From Flavobacterium sp. ALJ2 (GTDB lineage Bacteria > Bacteroidota > Bacteroidia > Flavobacteriales > Flavobacteriaceae), in assembly GCF_015594725.1 (NCBI RefSeq), contig NZ_JADNRC010000002.1, positions 248,001 to 312,000 of the forward strand: 64,000 nt of DNA. The letters run 5' to 3'. The notes beneath the pieces are model-generated. The model was not told the origin of the DNA. It did not search any database and saw nothing but the letters and a program-made list of their open reading frames with translations. Below, one piece after another: positions 55,290 to 63,832 of this stretch (its first letter is position 1; every line of letters begins with the position of its first letter). The position numbers and the translations under genes are program-made.

Positions 55290-56201
55290 TTATTTTTTTA
55301 AATAATATTCTAAAGTACTCCGCAAAGCAATATCATAATTTGAAAATTCAATTTTTCCTATTTGAGAACATAATTTTTGTATATCTCCTTCCATATGCAT
55401 TGATTGTCCCAATCTGTAATTTAAAGCTCCAAAATTTAAAATGAATTTTGGATTAATATATATTTTTATATCTTCAACTAAAGATTTGATTGTTCTAGTT
55501 TCATCTGAAGAAACATTATAAATTCCTGAATCAACATCCATTGTTATTATCCTTCTCATTATTTCAGCATAGTCTTTAACATATAAATAAGCATACTTTT
55601 GCTCTCCTAAAGTAAAGTCCATATCTTCATATTTTAACATTGAATTTACTAAAGATGGAATCAGCCAATTTGAATTTTCTTTTTCTCCAAATAATGAAAA
55701 CAATCTTAACCAAACCCAATTAATATTATTAAGAGAGCAGAAACTCTTCATGATTTCTAAACAAGCTAATTTAGTTCCTGCATAAGCATTAAGAGCATTT
55801 ACAGGAAAATCTTCATTTATCTTTTTATTTATAAAGCCATATTCTGCTTGCGATCCTAAAAAAATAATTTTTTTTACATCACGTTTTTTTGCCATTTCTA
55901 ATAATGAAACAAGAAAAGTAATGTTTTTAGATTGTTCAATCCAATTATTTCTACTATTCGATTCAACCCCCATCCATGCCCCATGAACAATTGTATCAAA
56001 TGAAAGTTTTTCTAACACATTTACAAATAAACCTTCGTCATCGATATCAACCCATTCTACTTTTTCCTTAAATTCTTCACATCTCCAGATGTCTGAACTT
56101 TTACGTTTTAATCCCACTACACTAATATTATTAGCAACAAGATTCTCCGCAATATGGGAGCCTAGAAAACCTGTAATACCTGTTATTAAAACTTTATGCA
56201 T
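55290..56201 (-). CDS. NAD-dependent sugar epimerase/reductase (SDR) of the CDP-sugar module
   Basis: 303 residues. VLITGITGFLGSHIAENL is the Rossmann site, HGAWMG and IFLGSQAEYG follow, and NAYAGTK is the catalytic YxxxK. Extended-SDR features include LFSLFGEKEN and YNVSSDETRTIKSL. It overlaps rfbG by eight bases and precedes the YerE-like gene, so it is probably the reductase or epimerase for the CDP-sugar; a YerF-like acetyl reduction or CDP-paratose/abequose synthesis are the main options. Confidence 0.85.
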   Translation of the reverse strand: MHKVLITGITGFLGSHIAENLVANNISVVGLKRKSSDIWRCEEFKEKVEWVDIDDEGLFVNVLEKLSFDTIVHGAWMGVESNSRNNWIEQSKNITFLVSLLEMAKKRDVKKIIFLGSQAEYGFINKKINEDFPVNALNAYAGTKLACLEIMKSFCSLNNINWVWLRLFSLFGEKENSNWLIPSLVNSMLKYEDMDFTLGEQKYAYLYVKDYAEIMRRIITMDVDSGIYNVSSDETRTIKSLVEDIKIYINPKFILNFGALNYRLGQSMHMEGDIQKLCSQIGKIEFSNYDIALRSTLEYYLKK

Positions 56202-57294
56202 TAATAAAATTAATAATTTGAGATTCTGTATATGAATTTATAGCATTTAGGTTATTATTAAACTCGCTATACCAATCCATAGTCATACTTACTGCTTTTT
56301 CAGCATTCATCTTTGGTTGCCATTTCAACTCTGAGATTGTCTTGCTTATATCCAATTTTAATAGTCCAGCCTCATGAAGTTGAGCTTTATCACTGTCAAT
56401 AATGTATTCACCTTTACCCCAACTTTTAATTGTCAATTTAAGCATTTCTTCAACCGGTAATGCATCAGATAAATGTGGTCCAAAATTATAGGCTTGATTA
56501 AAGTCTAATGGCTTTTCAGCTAAATTAGCGCCTAATAATAAGTAACCAACAACTGGCTCTAAAACATGTTGCCAAGGTCTTACTGAATTTGGATTTCGTA
56601 TAACTACTGGTTTTTCTATTGCAAATGCTTTTGCCACATCAGGAATTAGACGATCTTTTGACCAGTCTCCTCCTCCTATTACATTCCCTGCTCTTGCAAC
56701 TGCTATTGCTTTTTTATGAGAACTATAAGTTTTACTATTAAAAAAAGAATTACGATAGGAGTCAATTAATAATTCTGCACAAGCTTTACTTGCACTGTAT
56801 GGATCATACCCTCCTAATCTATCATTCTCACGATAAGGATAAATCCATTCATTATTGTGATACACTTTATCTGTAGTAATAAGTACCACATCACATTTAT
56901 TTTTTAATAAACGAACACCATCAAGAACATTTGCAGTACCAATAACATTTACCTCAAATGTCTCAGCTGGGATATCATATGATAATCGAACTAAGGGTTG
57001 GGCTGCTAAATGAAAAATAAAATCAGGTTTAAAATCAAGAATTTCTTTCTCTAAACGTTTTTTATCTCTTAAATCAGCTATAACTGAATCGCAAATCGAA
57101 TTTCCATTTATTAAATGAAACAAATCATCCTTTGTGTTTGGTTCTAATGCATAACCTTTAATATTGGCTCCTAATAGGGATAATGTTTTTAACATCCAAG
57201 ATCCTTTAAAACCAGTATGACCAGTTAAAAAAACTTTTTTTCCACTATAAGTCTGCTTTAATTTTTCAAACAATAAATCTACCATGTTTTCCAT
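56194..57294 (-). CDS. rfbG: CDP-glucose 4,6-dehydratase
   Basis: About 366 residues from the ATG at 57292-57294 (MENMVDLLFEKL), chosen because AGGA lies eight bases before it. A longer start at 57315 and a shorter one at 57285 are possible. The SDR domain has VFLTGHTGFKGSWM, LAAQPLVRLSY, LITTDKVYHNNEW, YDPYSASKACAE and RAGNVIGGGDW, all RfbG hallmarks. It makes CDP-4-keto-6-deoxyglucose, the E1 substrate. It overlaps the end of rfbF and the start of the SDR gene. Confidence 0.95.
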   Translation of the reverse strand: MENMVDLLFEKLKQTYSGKKVFLTGHTGFKGSWMLKTLSLLGANIKGYALEPNTKDDLFHLINGNSICDSVIADLRDKKRLEKEILDFKPDFIFHLAAQPLVRLSYDIPAETFEVNVIGTANVLDGVRLLKNKCDVVLITTDKVYHNNEWIYPYRENDRLGGYDPYSASKACAELLIDSYRNSFFNSKTYSSHKKAIAVARAGNVIGGGDWSKDRLIPDVAKAFAIEKPVVIRNPNSVRPWQHVLEPVVGYLLLGANLAEKPLDFNQAYNFGPHLSDALPVEEMLKLTIKSWGKGEYIIDSDKAQLHEAGLLKLDISKTISELKWQPKMNAEKAVSMTMDWYSEFNNNLNAINSYTESQIINFINA

Positions 57295-58055
57295 TTTGCA
57301 TTTCCTGAATTCCACATGGCTTCCAATTCAACTCTATCTCGCAAAGCATCCATACATTTCCAAAATCCATTATGCTTATAAGCAGCTAATTGTTGGTCTT
57401 TTGCAATAGTTCCCAAAGGTTCTTTCTCCCATTGAACATCTTCAACATCTCCTTCAAGATATTTAAAAATCCCTGGCTCTAAAACAAAAAAACCTCCATT
57501 TATCCACATGCCATCACCAGCAGGCTTCTCAACAAAACTATCAACTTCACCTTCTGGATTAATCTCTAAATTTCCGAAACGTCCAGGAACTTGTACACTT
57601 GTTAAAGTAGCTAATCTACCGTGCGATTTATGAAATTTAAGCAACTCCGACAAATTAACATCTGCAACTCCATCACCATATGTCAACATGAAAGTCTCAT
57701 CTTTAACATATTTCTGAATGCGCTTTAATCTACCAGCAGTATTTGTATGCAACCCTGTATCGATTAAAGTCACTTTAAAAGATTCTGTTTCTGAGTAGTG
57801 AACATTAATATTATTATTTGCTAATTCGATAGTTACATCTGAATTATGCAAATAATAATTATAAAAATATTCTTTAATAAAAGTTGCTTTATATCCTAAA
57901 CAAATTATAAATTCATTATAGCCGTGCTGCTCATACATTTTTAAAACATGCCAAAGAATAGGTTTTCCACCAATCTCTACCATTGGTTTAGGTCTAGCTT
58001 CTGTTTCTTCCATAAGGCGAGTACCAAAACCACCTGCAAAAATTACTACTTTCAT
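57279..58055 (-). CDS. rfbF: Glucose-1-phosphate cytidylyltransferase
   Basis: 258 residues, the typical length. VVIFAGGFGTRLMEET, RPKPMVEIGGKPILWHVL, FIICLGYKATFIKEYF and LTYGDGVADVNL are RfbF/DdhA signatures, and EKPAGDGMWINGGFFVLE follows. It forms CDP-glucose from CTP and glucose-1-phosphate and so commits sugar to the CDP branch. It lies 24 bases after the reductase gene and overlaps rfbG. Confidence 0.96.
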   Translation of the reverse strand: MKVVIFAGGFGTRLMEETEARPKPMVEIGGKPILWHVLKMYEQHGYNEFIICLGYKATFIKEYFYNYYLHNSDVTIELANNNINVHYSETESFKVTLIDTGLHTNTAGRLKRIQKYVKDETFMLTYGDGVADVNLSELLKFHKSHGRLATLTSVQVPGRFGNLEINPEGEVDSFVEKPAGDGMWINGGFFVLEPGIFKYLEGDVEDVQWEKEPLGTIAKDQQLAAYKHNGFWKCMDALRDRVELEAMWNSGNAKWKTW

Positions 58056-58079
58056 TATTCTATATCGTTTTTATGGTTG

Positions 58080-59108
58080 TTAAATTTCGATGCAAACATC
58101 ATTTGTTAGAGGATAACTACAACAAAGCAAAAATTCATTTTCATTTAAATCAGTTCTAGGCTTACTTAATCCTATCATAATCATCTCACCCGATTTAAGT
58201 GTTGCTTTACAAGTACTACAATTTCCTGTTTGACATGAATAAGGCAATTCTAAACCAGATTCTAAAGCTTCTTCTAAAACACTTTGCCCTTTTTTAATTT
58301 TAACCTCATTGGAAATACCTTTAAAATTTAAAGTTACATGCTGATCCTTAATATCTTTAAAGTCTTCAGGGTTTTTAATTATTTCAAAATCTTCAGAAAA
58401 TATAGTCCCTTCCAAATGTCCCAAATTCAATAAGGCTCCTTTAACTGTATTTTTAAGACCTATGGGTCCACATATAAAATGTTGAGCTGGAGTTTGAATG
58501 TTATTCATTAGTTTTTCAACAAACTCTTTATGAATTCTTCCCTTATAATTATGTGAATCATCGTCAAAAAATTCTTCTTTGGAGTAAAAATTGTAAATTT
58601 TAAAACGATCAGAGTAAATCTTTTTTAATTTCTCCAATTGATCTTTAAAAATTACAGATGAATTAGATTTATTACCATAAACCAAATAAATATTAATTAA
58701 TGACTGAGTAGCTAATAAGTCTTTTATCATTGAGAATAAAGGCGTAATTCCACTACCAACTCCCCAAAACACAACTGATTTTATTGATTCGTCCGGCTCA
58801 AAAATAAATTCTCCTAAGGGCTCTTGTACCTCTATAACATCATCAACTTTTACAGTATCATTAATATAATTTGACACGATTCCTCCTAGTACTCTTTTTA
58901 TGGTTACATCGAGGGTAGCATCAATTAAAGGTGTTGACGAAAATGAATAGGGCCTAATGTATCTTCTACCGTTAATTCTAAATTGGATCGTAAGGTATTG
59001 GCCCGCTCTATATTTAATTTTTTTTAGCCCAGGCTGTTTAAAACATAAAGTAACCGCATCATCAGTTTCTCTTCTAATTTCCTGAACTTTTAAAGTATAA
59101 TTTTTCAT
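58080..59108 (-). CDS. Ferredoxin-type NAD(P)H reductase, probable E3 partner of RfbH
   Basis: 342 residues. An FAD-binding domain comes first (RPYSFSS at 52-58), then an NAD-binding domain (GVGSGITPLFSM near 116-127, CGPIGLKN near 213-220) and last a plant-type [2Fe-2S] domain with C292, C297, C300 and C329. Known E3 enzymes (AscD/DdhD) carry the iron-sulfur domain at the N-terminus, so the domain order here is that of PaaE-like oxygenase reductases. Its place at the head of rfbF-rfbG-rfbH makes it the natural electron donor for E1. It ends 24 bases before rfbF. Confidence 0.85.
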   Translation of the reverse strand: MKNYTLKVQEIRRETDDAVTLCFKQPGLKKIKYRAGQYLTIQFRINGRRYIRPYSFSSTPLIDATLDVTIKRVLGGIVSNYINDTVKVDDVIEVQEPLGEFIFEPDESIKSVVFWGVGSGITPLFSMIKDLLATQSLINIYLVYGNKSNSSVIFKDQLEKLKKIYSDRFKIYNFYSKEEFFDDDSHNYKGRIHKEFVEKLMNNIQTPAQHFICGPIGLKNTVKGALLNLGHLEGTIFSEDFEIIKNPEDFKDIKDQHVTLNFKGISNEVKIKKGQSVLEEALESGLELPYSCQTGNCSTCKATLKSGEMIMIGLSKPRTDLNENEFLLCCSYPLTNDVCIEI

Positions 59109-59134
59109 TTAAACTATTATGAAAATAAAAATTT

Positions 59135-60208
59135 TCATTTCATTAATTGATTTAAAATTCTTTTAAAAACAACAATAAATACTATCAAAAAACCTGCTAA
59201 GAAACCACCTATTATTATACCTTTTATTTTTCCAAATCTTTCCTTTTTTAGTGGTAAAATTGGTCTATCAATAACCTGAATCAAAGGTGTTTCCTTACGC
59301 AAAGTCACTTTTGCTAGTTCCGATTGTTTCACAAGCTCTGTTAATATAGCTGTATTAGCCTGTACATCTACTTGTCTTCTTGCTGAAGGTGCTCTACGAA
59401 CGTTCATTGCTGGGTTTAAATTAAAAGTATTATCATTAGCAACCGCAACACCAGTAATCGATCCATTTAGTTCGCCACGAATAGAATCTGTTTGTTTTTG
59501 TAAAACAGCCATGTTCATCCTAGCCTTTTTACTCTTAGTGTCCACATAAAAATCAGATACTTCTTTCGCCAACGCTTCACAAAAATATTTAGCAAATAAT
59601 TCATTAGTAGAGGACATCTCTATAGAAATAATTGCTACTTTTTTATCTTTTTGACCTACAACCAATCCTCCTTTTGATACACCTTGATAAATTGAACCTA
59701 AAATACTGTCATGAACTCGTGTAAATTTCTCCCGACTCCCATTAGGCAAAAAAACAATATTAGCAAACTCTGGATTAGACTTCCAGCTATCTCTTAATTC
59801 ATTAATTTCAATATACATTTCAGCCAAAGATATTCTCTTACCGTTATAATCAATAGGATTCAATAAGGTTTGTTCCACCATTCTACGGGACTTAAACAAC
59901 TCCGTTATATTAGAACCAGTAAAAATATTTCCGCCGCCGCCGCCGAGATCTAATCCTAGCGAACCTACTAAACCTAATGCGCTTCCTAAACCTCCTCCTC
60001 CAGATTTTTCATCTTCTAGTGCAAAAGATAAAGTTGCCGTATAAACTGGTTTTTTTATAAAAGAATATGCTAATCCTAAACTACCACCAATTATTCCTGC
60101 CAAAAGAATAATTTTCCATTGTGACAATAAATAGTTATACCATTCCTTTACTTTTATTAATAATTCTTTTAATGAAATCTCATCGTTTTCAATAGGTCTA
60201 TTATCCAT
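59135..60208 (-). CDS. Wzz-type chain-length determinant / polysaccharide co-polymerase
   Basis: 357 residues. Membrane segments near 37-52 and 330-349 bracket a periplasmic domain; VYTATLSFALEDE is the Wzz start, and QVIDRPILPLKKERFGKIKG before the second segment is the proline-rich Wzz signature. There is no C-terminal tyrosine kinase domain, so this is a kinase-less form. An unusual glycine-rich stretch (about 67-95, including LDLGGGGGN) is encoded by a locally GC-rich CCG run. It follows the Wza-like gene by 17 bases and probably forms the envelope-spanning export complex with it. Confidence 0.9.
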   Translation of the reverse strand: MDNRPIENDEISLKELLIKVKEWYNYLLSQWKIILLAGIIGGSLGLAYSFIKKPVYTATLSFALEDEKSGGGGLGSALGLVGSLGLDLGGGGGNIFTGSNITELFKSRRMVEQTLLNPIDYNGKRISLAEMYIEINELRDSWKSNPEFANIVFLPNGSREKFTRVHDSILGSIYQGVSKGGLVVGQKDKKVAIISIEMSSTNELFAKYFCEALAKEVSDFYVDTKSKKARMNMAVLQKQTDSIRGELNGSITGVAVANDNTFNLNPAMNVRRAPSARRQVDVQANTAILTELVKQSELAKVTLRKETPLIQVIDRPILPLKKERFGKIKGIIIGGFLAGFLIVFIVVFKRILNQLMK

Positions 60209-60225
60209 TCTTAGAAATTATATTT

Positions 60226-62709
60226 TTATTTAAAAGCTGTTATAAATAATAATGCTAAACTCGAAATGACACTACCGATTCCTACCCACTCACCTGCAGT
60301 CATCTTTCCAGTTTCTGGTTTTTCAGGAACAACAATCTGAGAATCAGGCGTTACCTTCGGATACGATCTAAAAAACAAAAAAGAACTTGCTACTGCTGCT
60401 TTTCCATTTGGATATATTATATAAGCTTTTTTCTTCCACCCCATATTATCAACACCTCCAACCGCATTCAAATAATACTTAAAACTCTTACCACTTCTAT
60501 ATGGAATTTCTGAAGTCAACAATACGTTACCTGTTACTTTAACTCCCTCGTTATAAGTGGCAACTTCTATTTCATCACCAGAAAATAAAGTGACATTTGA
60601 ATAATGATTTTTGTCTTTTACAATTCTTTCCCAATCTACTGGAATAGTAGCATACTTTAATTCTTCTTTTAATTTTTTAGTTAATTTTTTCCCTTTTAAA
60701 GTATCTTCTTTAGTTAGATTCAAATCAACACTCATTAATTTTTCAATTTGTTCCTCTTTGATCGGTCTTTTGATTTTCATACCTTTCAAGTTTGCTATTG
60801 ATGTTAATCCTCCTGCACGCATCACCACATTGTAGACAGTTTCTCTTTTGTTAGCCAAAACATATTTACCAGGATACGAAATTGCACCACTTATTTTAAC
60901 CATTTCTGGCTTTTCATAAACAGCCATTCTTCGTATGTTAATGACATCATAAGGCATCAACTCGAAGTTTTTTATCTGCTCATTATTACCCTCTTTGATC
61001 TCCAACTCAAACACATCTACTCGTTTAGGATCTGCATCATCAATTGCGTCTGATTTTCTCATTCTAGCAACCTCAACTCGTTTTGATGCTGAACCCGTTA
61101 ATCCACCAACCTGAACTACCAAATCATTTAAAGTTAAATTTTCATAAAACTCATACTCCCCTGGATTTTTAATCTCACCATCAATTGTAATTTTATATTC
61201 TTCTCTAAAATCTAAAATAGAATATACTGTTACAATATCTTCCCTTTTTAAAAGCACATCTGAGTTTAAATCTCCTGACAAAGCACTTGCTAGATCAACA
61301 TTTACAATTTCTGTTGTTAAATCCGATTTTAAACGAATAATTCTAGCTCTTTTTGTATAAGCATCTTCTTTTAGCCCCTCAGCTCTAGTTATCAACTCAG
61401 ATATACGCATCCCTTCTGTGAAAGAATAATAATCTGGTCTAAAAATCGCTCCTTCAATTTGAATACGATTTTCAAATCGATTTAAAATTTTGGCTACTTT
61501 TACAACATCACCTAATTGTGGTTGGTATATTTTAAATTCACTTTCATTAACGTCATGCACTTTAAACTCTTTTCCTGTTTTTTGCAAAATATTTACAGAA
61601 GCGGTATAAGCAAATTCATTAAACCCTGAAGCAAAAGATAATAAATCGGCAAAAGTTTCCCCTTTTTTCATTTCAAAAATCCCTGGACGCTTTACTTCAC
61701 CCTCTACTGTTACTCTCTGGCTATAAGCTGGAATTCGAATTACATCATTTTCCTTTAAACTCACATTATCTGACTGATCTCCTTTTACTAAAAATTTATA
61801 AATGTCTACATTTTTATAAACCTTATTATTACGAATCAATTCAATATTTCTATAGCTCCCATTTTTCCCTGGTCCACCTGCTAAATGCAAAGCATTATAA
61901 ACTGTTGCCAAAGAAGATACAGAATAATTACCTGGTTGTTTACCACCAACAATAGTAACTTTAATAGTTCTAATCTGTGCTAAACTAACACTTACTTTTG
62001 ATTGGCCTGATTGAACAGTGCTATATACTTTTGCTATAGCTGCTTTAATTTTTTGTGTAGCTGCTTCAATCGTCATTCCAGAAACAGCAATTTGACCAAC
62101 ATATTGTATTGTGATTTTTCCTTCAACACTAACGGGAATATTATCTTCGAATTCCTGAACACCATAAACGCTTACTTCTAATTCATCGCCTGGCCCAAGA
62201 ACATAATTCATAGGTGTTGCCATCTTTAAATCTGGTTCAAAATTCAATGTAGGCTTATCAAATAATTCAGAACCAAAAATTAAAGCATTTATCGAATCTT
62301 TAATCTTATCATTAATAATCTCTTGTTGTTTCCTTCCAAACTCAGTCTTTTTATTTTTATCCTTAGAATCTTCATCCTTTGAATTCTTATCCTTTGAATT
62401 CTTATCCTTAGAATCTTTATCTTTAGAATCCTTCTTTTTGGGATCTTTTCTAGAAAGTTCTTCCAATCTTTTTTTCAATTTAGAAAGCTCAGATTCACTC
62501 ATCCCTTTTGATAAAATTACATCCTCTACATCATCAATCGTAAGATTATTATCTTCTAATTGATTTTTGATTTTATTAATATCACTATCAGATAAATAAT
62601 CGACCTTAACAGTACTTAAGTCTTTAGACTTTAGAATATCTTGAGCTGACATATTTAATGACACCAAAAGAGTAAAAAATAATATGAGTACTGCCGTTAT
62701 CTTTTTCAT
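60226..62709 (-). CDS. Outer-membrane polysaccharide export protein (Wza-like, multiple SLBB domains)
   Basis: About 827 residues from the ATG at 62707-62709 (MKKITAVLILFF), which gives a clean signal peptide ending near SAQ; a start at 62733 would put eight extra residues before it. After a helical region and a Lys/Asp-rich linker comes the Poly_export domain (YVLGPGDELEVSVYG), then at least five SLBB-like repeats, recognisable by repeated G-x-V..PG.Y/F and GG blocks. The end has one hydrophobic segment (SVISSLALLFITAF). It is about twice the size of E. coli Wza, as in many Bacteroidota. It should form the export channel. Confidence 0.93.
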   Translation of the reverse strand: MKKITAVLILFFTLLVSLNMSAQDILKSKDLSTVKVDYLSDSDINKIKNQLEDNNLTIDDVEDVILSKGMSESELSKLKKRLEELSRKDPKKKDSKDKDSKDKNSKDKNSKDEDSKDKNKKTEFGRKQQEIINDKIKDSINALIFGSELFDKPTLNFEPDLKMATPMNYVLGPGDELEVSVYGVQEFEDNIPVSVEGKITIQYVGQIAVSGMTIEAATQKIKAAIAKVYSTVQSGQSKVSVSLAQIRTIKVTIVGGKQPGNYSVSSLATVYNALHLAGGPGKNGSYRNIELIRNNKVYKNVDIYKFLVKGDQSDNVSLKENDVIRIPAYSQRVTVEGEVKRPGIFEMKKGETFADLLSFASGFNEFAYTASVNILQKTGKEFKVHDVNESEFKIYQPQLGDVVKVAKILNRFENRIQIEGAIFRPDYYSFTEGMRISELITRAEGLKEDAYTKRARIIRLKSDLTTEIVNVDLASALSGDLNSDVLLKREDIVTVYSILDFREEYKITIDGEIKNPGEYEFYENLTLNDLVVQVGGLTGSASKRVEVARMRKSDAIDDADPKRVDVFELEIKEGNNEQIKNFELMPYDVINIRRMAVYEKPEMVKISGAISYPGKYVLANKRETVYNVVMRAGGLTSIANLKGMKIKRPIKEEQIEKLMSVDLNLTKEDTLKGKKLTKKLKEELKYATIPVDWERIVKDKNHYSNVTLFSGDEIEVATYNEGVKVTGNVLLTSEIPYRSGKSFKYYLNAVGGVDNMGWKKKAYIIYPNGKAAVASSFLFFRSYPKVTPDSQIVVPEKPETGKMTAGEWVGIGSVISSLALLFITAFK
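62366..62440 (-). repeat. Five tandem 15 bp units encoding a Lys/Asp/Ser linker in the Wza-like protein
   Basis: Units begin at 62366, 62381, 62396, 62411 and 62426, each starting GAAT(C/T) on the plus strand and differing at a few positions. They encode repeats of the five-residue pattern K-D-(K/E)-(D/N)-S. The reading frame is kept for any copy number because the unit is a multiple of three. Confidence 0.85.
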
Positions 62710-62739
62710 ATAGTTTGTTTTAATAAAATTCATTTAGAC

Positions 62740-62771
62740 AATTTCTAATTCAATATTCTGAATTAGAAATT
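62740..62771 (-). promoter_or_regulatory. Perfect 12 bp inverted repeat between rmlB and the Wza-like gene
   Basis: AATTTCTAATTC (62740-62751) and GAATTAGAAATT (62760-62771) are exact reverse complements with an 8 base loop. The stem ends 7 bases before an upstream ATG at 62733 and 31 bases before the preferred start. No T-run follows. It could slow transcription, protect the mRNA end or bind a dimeric regulator. Confidence 0.6.
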
Positions 62772-62779
62772 ACAAATAT

Positions 62780-63826
62780 TTAAGAATATTGTTTTTTATA
62801 ATAATCTTTATAGGTTCCAGAAGTAACATTTTGTAACCACTGTTCGTTACTTAAATACCAATTTATAGTTTTTTCTAATCCCTCTTCAAAAGTCACTGAA
62901 GGCTTCCAACCTAGTTCAGTATTAATTTTTGAAGCATCAATTGCATAGCGCAAATCATGCCCAGGTCTATCTTTTACGTAAGTTATCAATTCTTGAGAAG
63001 TCCCTTTATCTCTTCCTAATTTCTCATCCATGATTTGACACAATAATTTCACCAAATCAATATTCTTCCATTCATTAAAACCTCCAATATTATAAGTTTC
63101 ATGATTTTTTCCTTCATGAAATACTAAATCAATAGCAATAGCATGATCTTCAACAAATAGCCAATCACGTGTATAATTACCATCTCCATATACTGGTAGT
63201 GGTTTATTATTGATAATATTATTAATAAAAAGTGGAATTAATTTTTCTGGAAAATGATAAGACCCATAATTATTGGAACAATTTGTTAAGACATAAGGCA
63301 AACCGTAAGTTTCTCCATAAGCTCTTACAAAATGATCTGAGCTAGCTTTTGAAGCTGAATAAGGGGAATTAGGATCATATGCCGTTTTCTCTGTAAATAA
63401 TCCTTCAGCACCAAGCGACCCATAAACTTCATCAGTACTAATATGATAAAATCTTTTTCCTTCGGTGTTTCCTTTCCATTGATTTTTTGCTGCATTCAAC
63501 AAATTCATTGTACCAATAACATTCGTTTTTACAAACGAAAGTGGATCTTCTATTGAGCGATCTACGTGAGACTCTGCTGCTAAATGCAGAACTCCTTCAA
63601 ACTCATTTTCTGAAAAAAGGTTATTTATAAAAGACTCATCGACTATATCCCCTTTAACAAAAGTATAATTTGGCTCATCTTCAATATCTTTTATATTCTC
63701 CAAATTACCTGCGTAAGTCAGTACATCTAAATTAAAAATATGATATTGTGGATATTTTGTCACAAAATGCCTCACTACATGCGAACCAATAAATCCAGCC
63801 CCACCAGTTATAAGTATTTTTTTCAT
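62780..63826 (-). CDS. rmlB: dTDP-glucose 4,6-dehydratase
   Basis: 348 residues. ILITGGAGFIGSHVVRHF, LAAESHVDRSI, HISTDEVYGSLG and the catalytic YSASKASSDHF are RmlB signatures, as are NCSNNYGSYHFPEKLIPL and RPGHDLRYAID. It makes dTDP-4-keto-6-deoxyglucose for RmlC and RmlD, whose genes are about 27 kb further along the transcript direction. It starts six bases after the stop of the partial gene at the right edge. Confidence 0.97.
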   Translation of the reverse strand: MKKILITGGAGFIGSHVVRHFVTKYPQYHIFNLDVLTYAGNLENIKDIEDEPNYTFVKGDIVDESFINNLFSENEFEGVLHLAAESHVDRSIEDPLSFVKTNVIGTMNLLNAAKNQWKGNTEGKRFYHISTDEVYGSLGAEGLFTEKTAYDPNSPYSASKASSDHFVRAYGETYGLPYVLTNCSNNYGSYHFPEKLIPLFINNIINNKPLPVYGDGNYTRDWLFVEDHAIAIDLVFHEGKNHETYNIGGFNEWKNIDLVKLLCQIMDEKLGRDKGTSQELITYVKDRPGHDLRYAIDASKINTELGWKPSVTFEEGLEKTINWYLSNEQWLQNVTSGTYKDYYKKQYS

Positions 63827-63832
63827 TTTAAC

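Noticed and set aside
62366..62440. CRISPR-like array
   Set aside because: The 15 bp units are contiguous without spacers, lie in frame inside a coding region and encode a charged linker.
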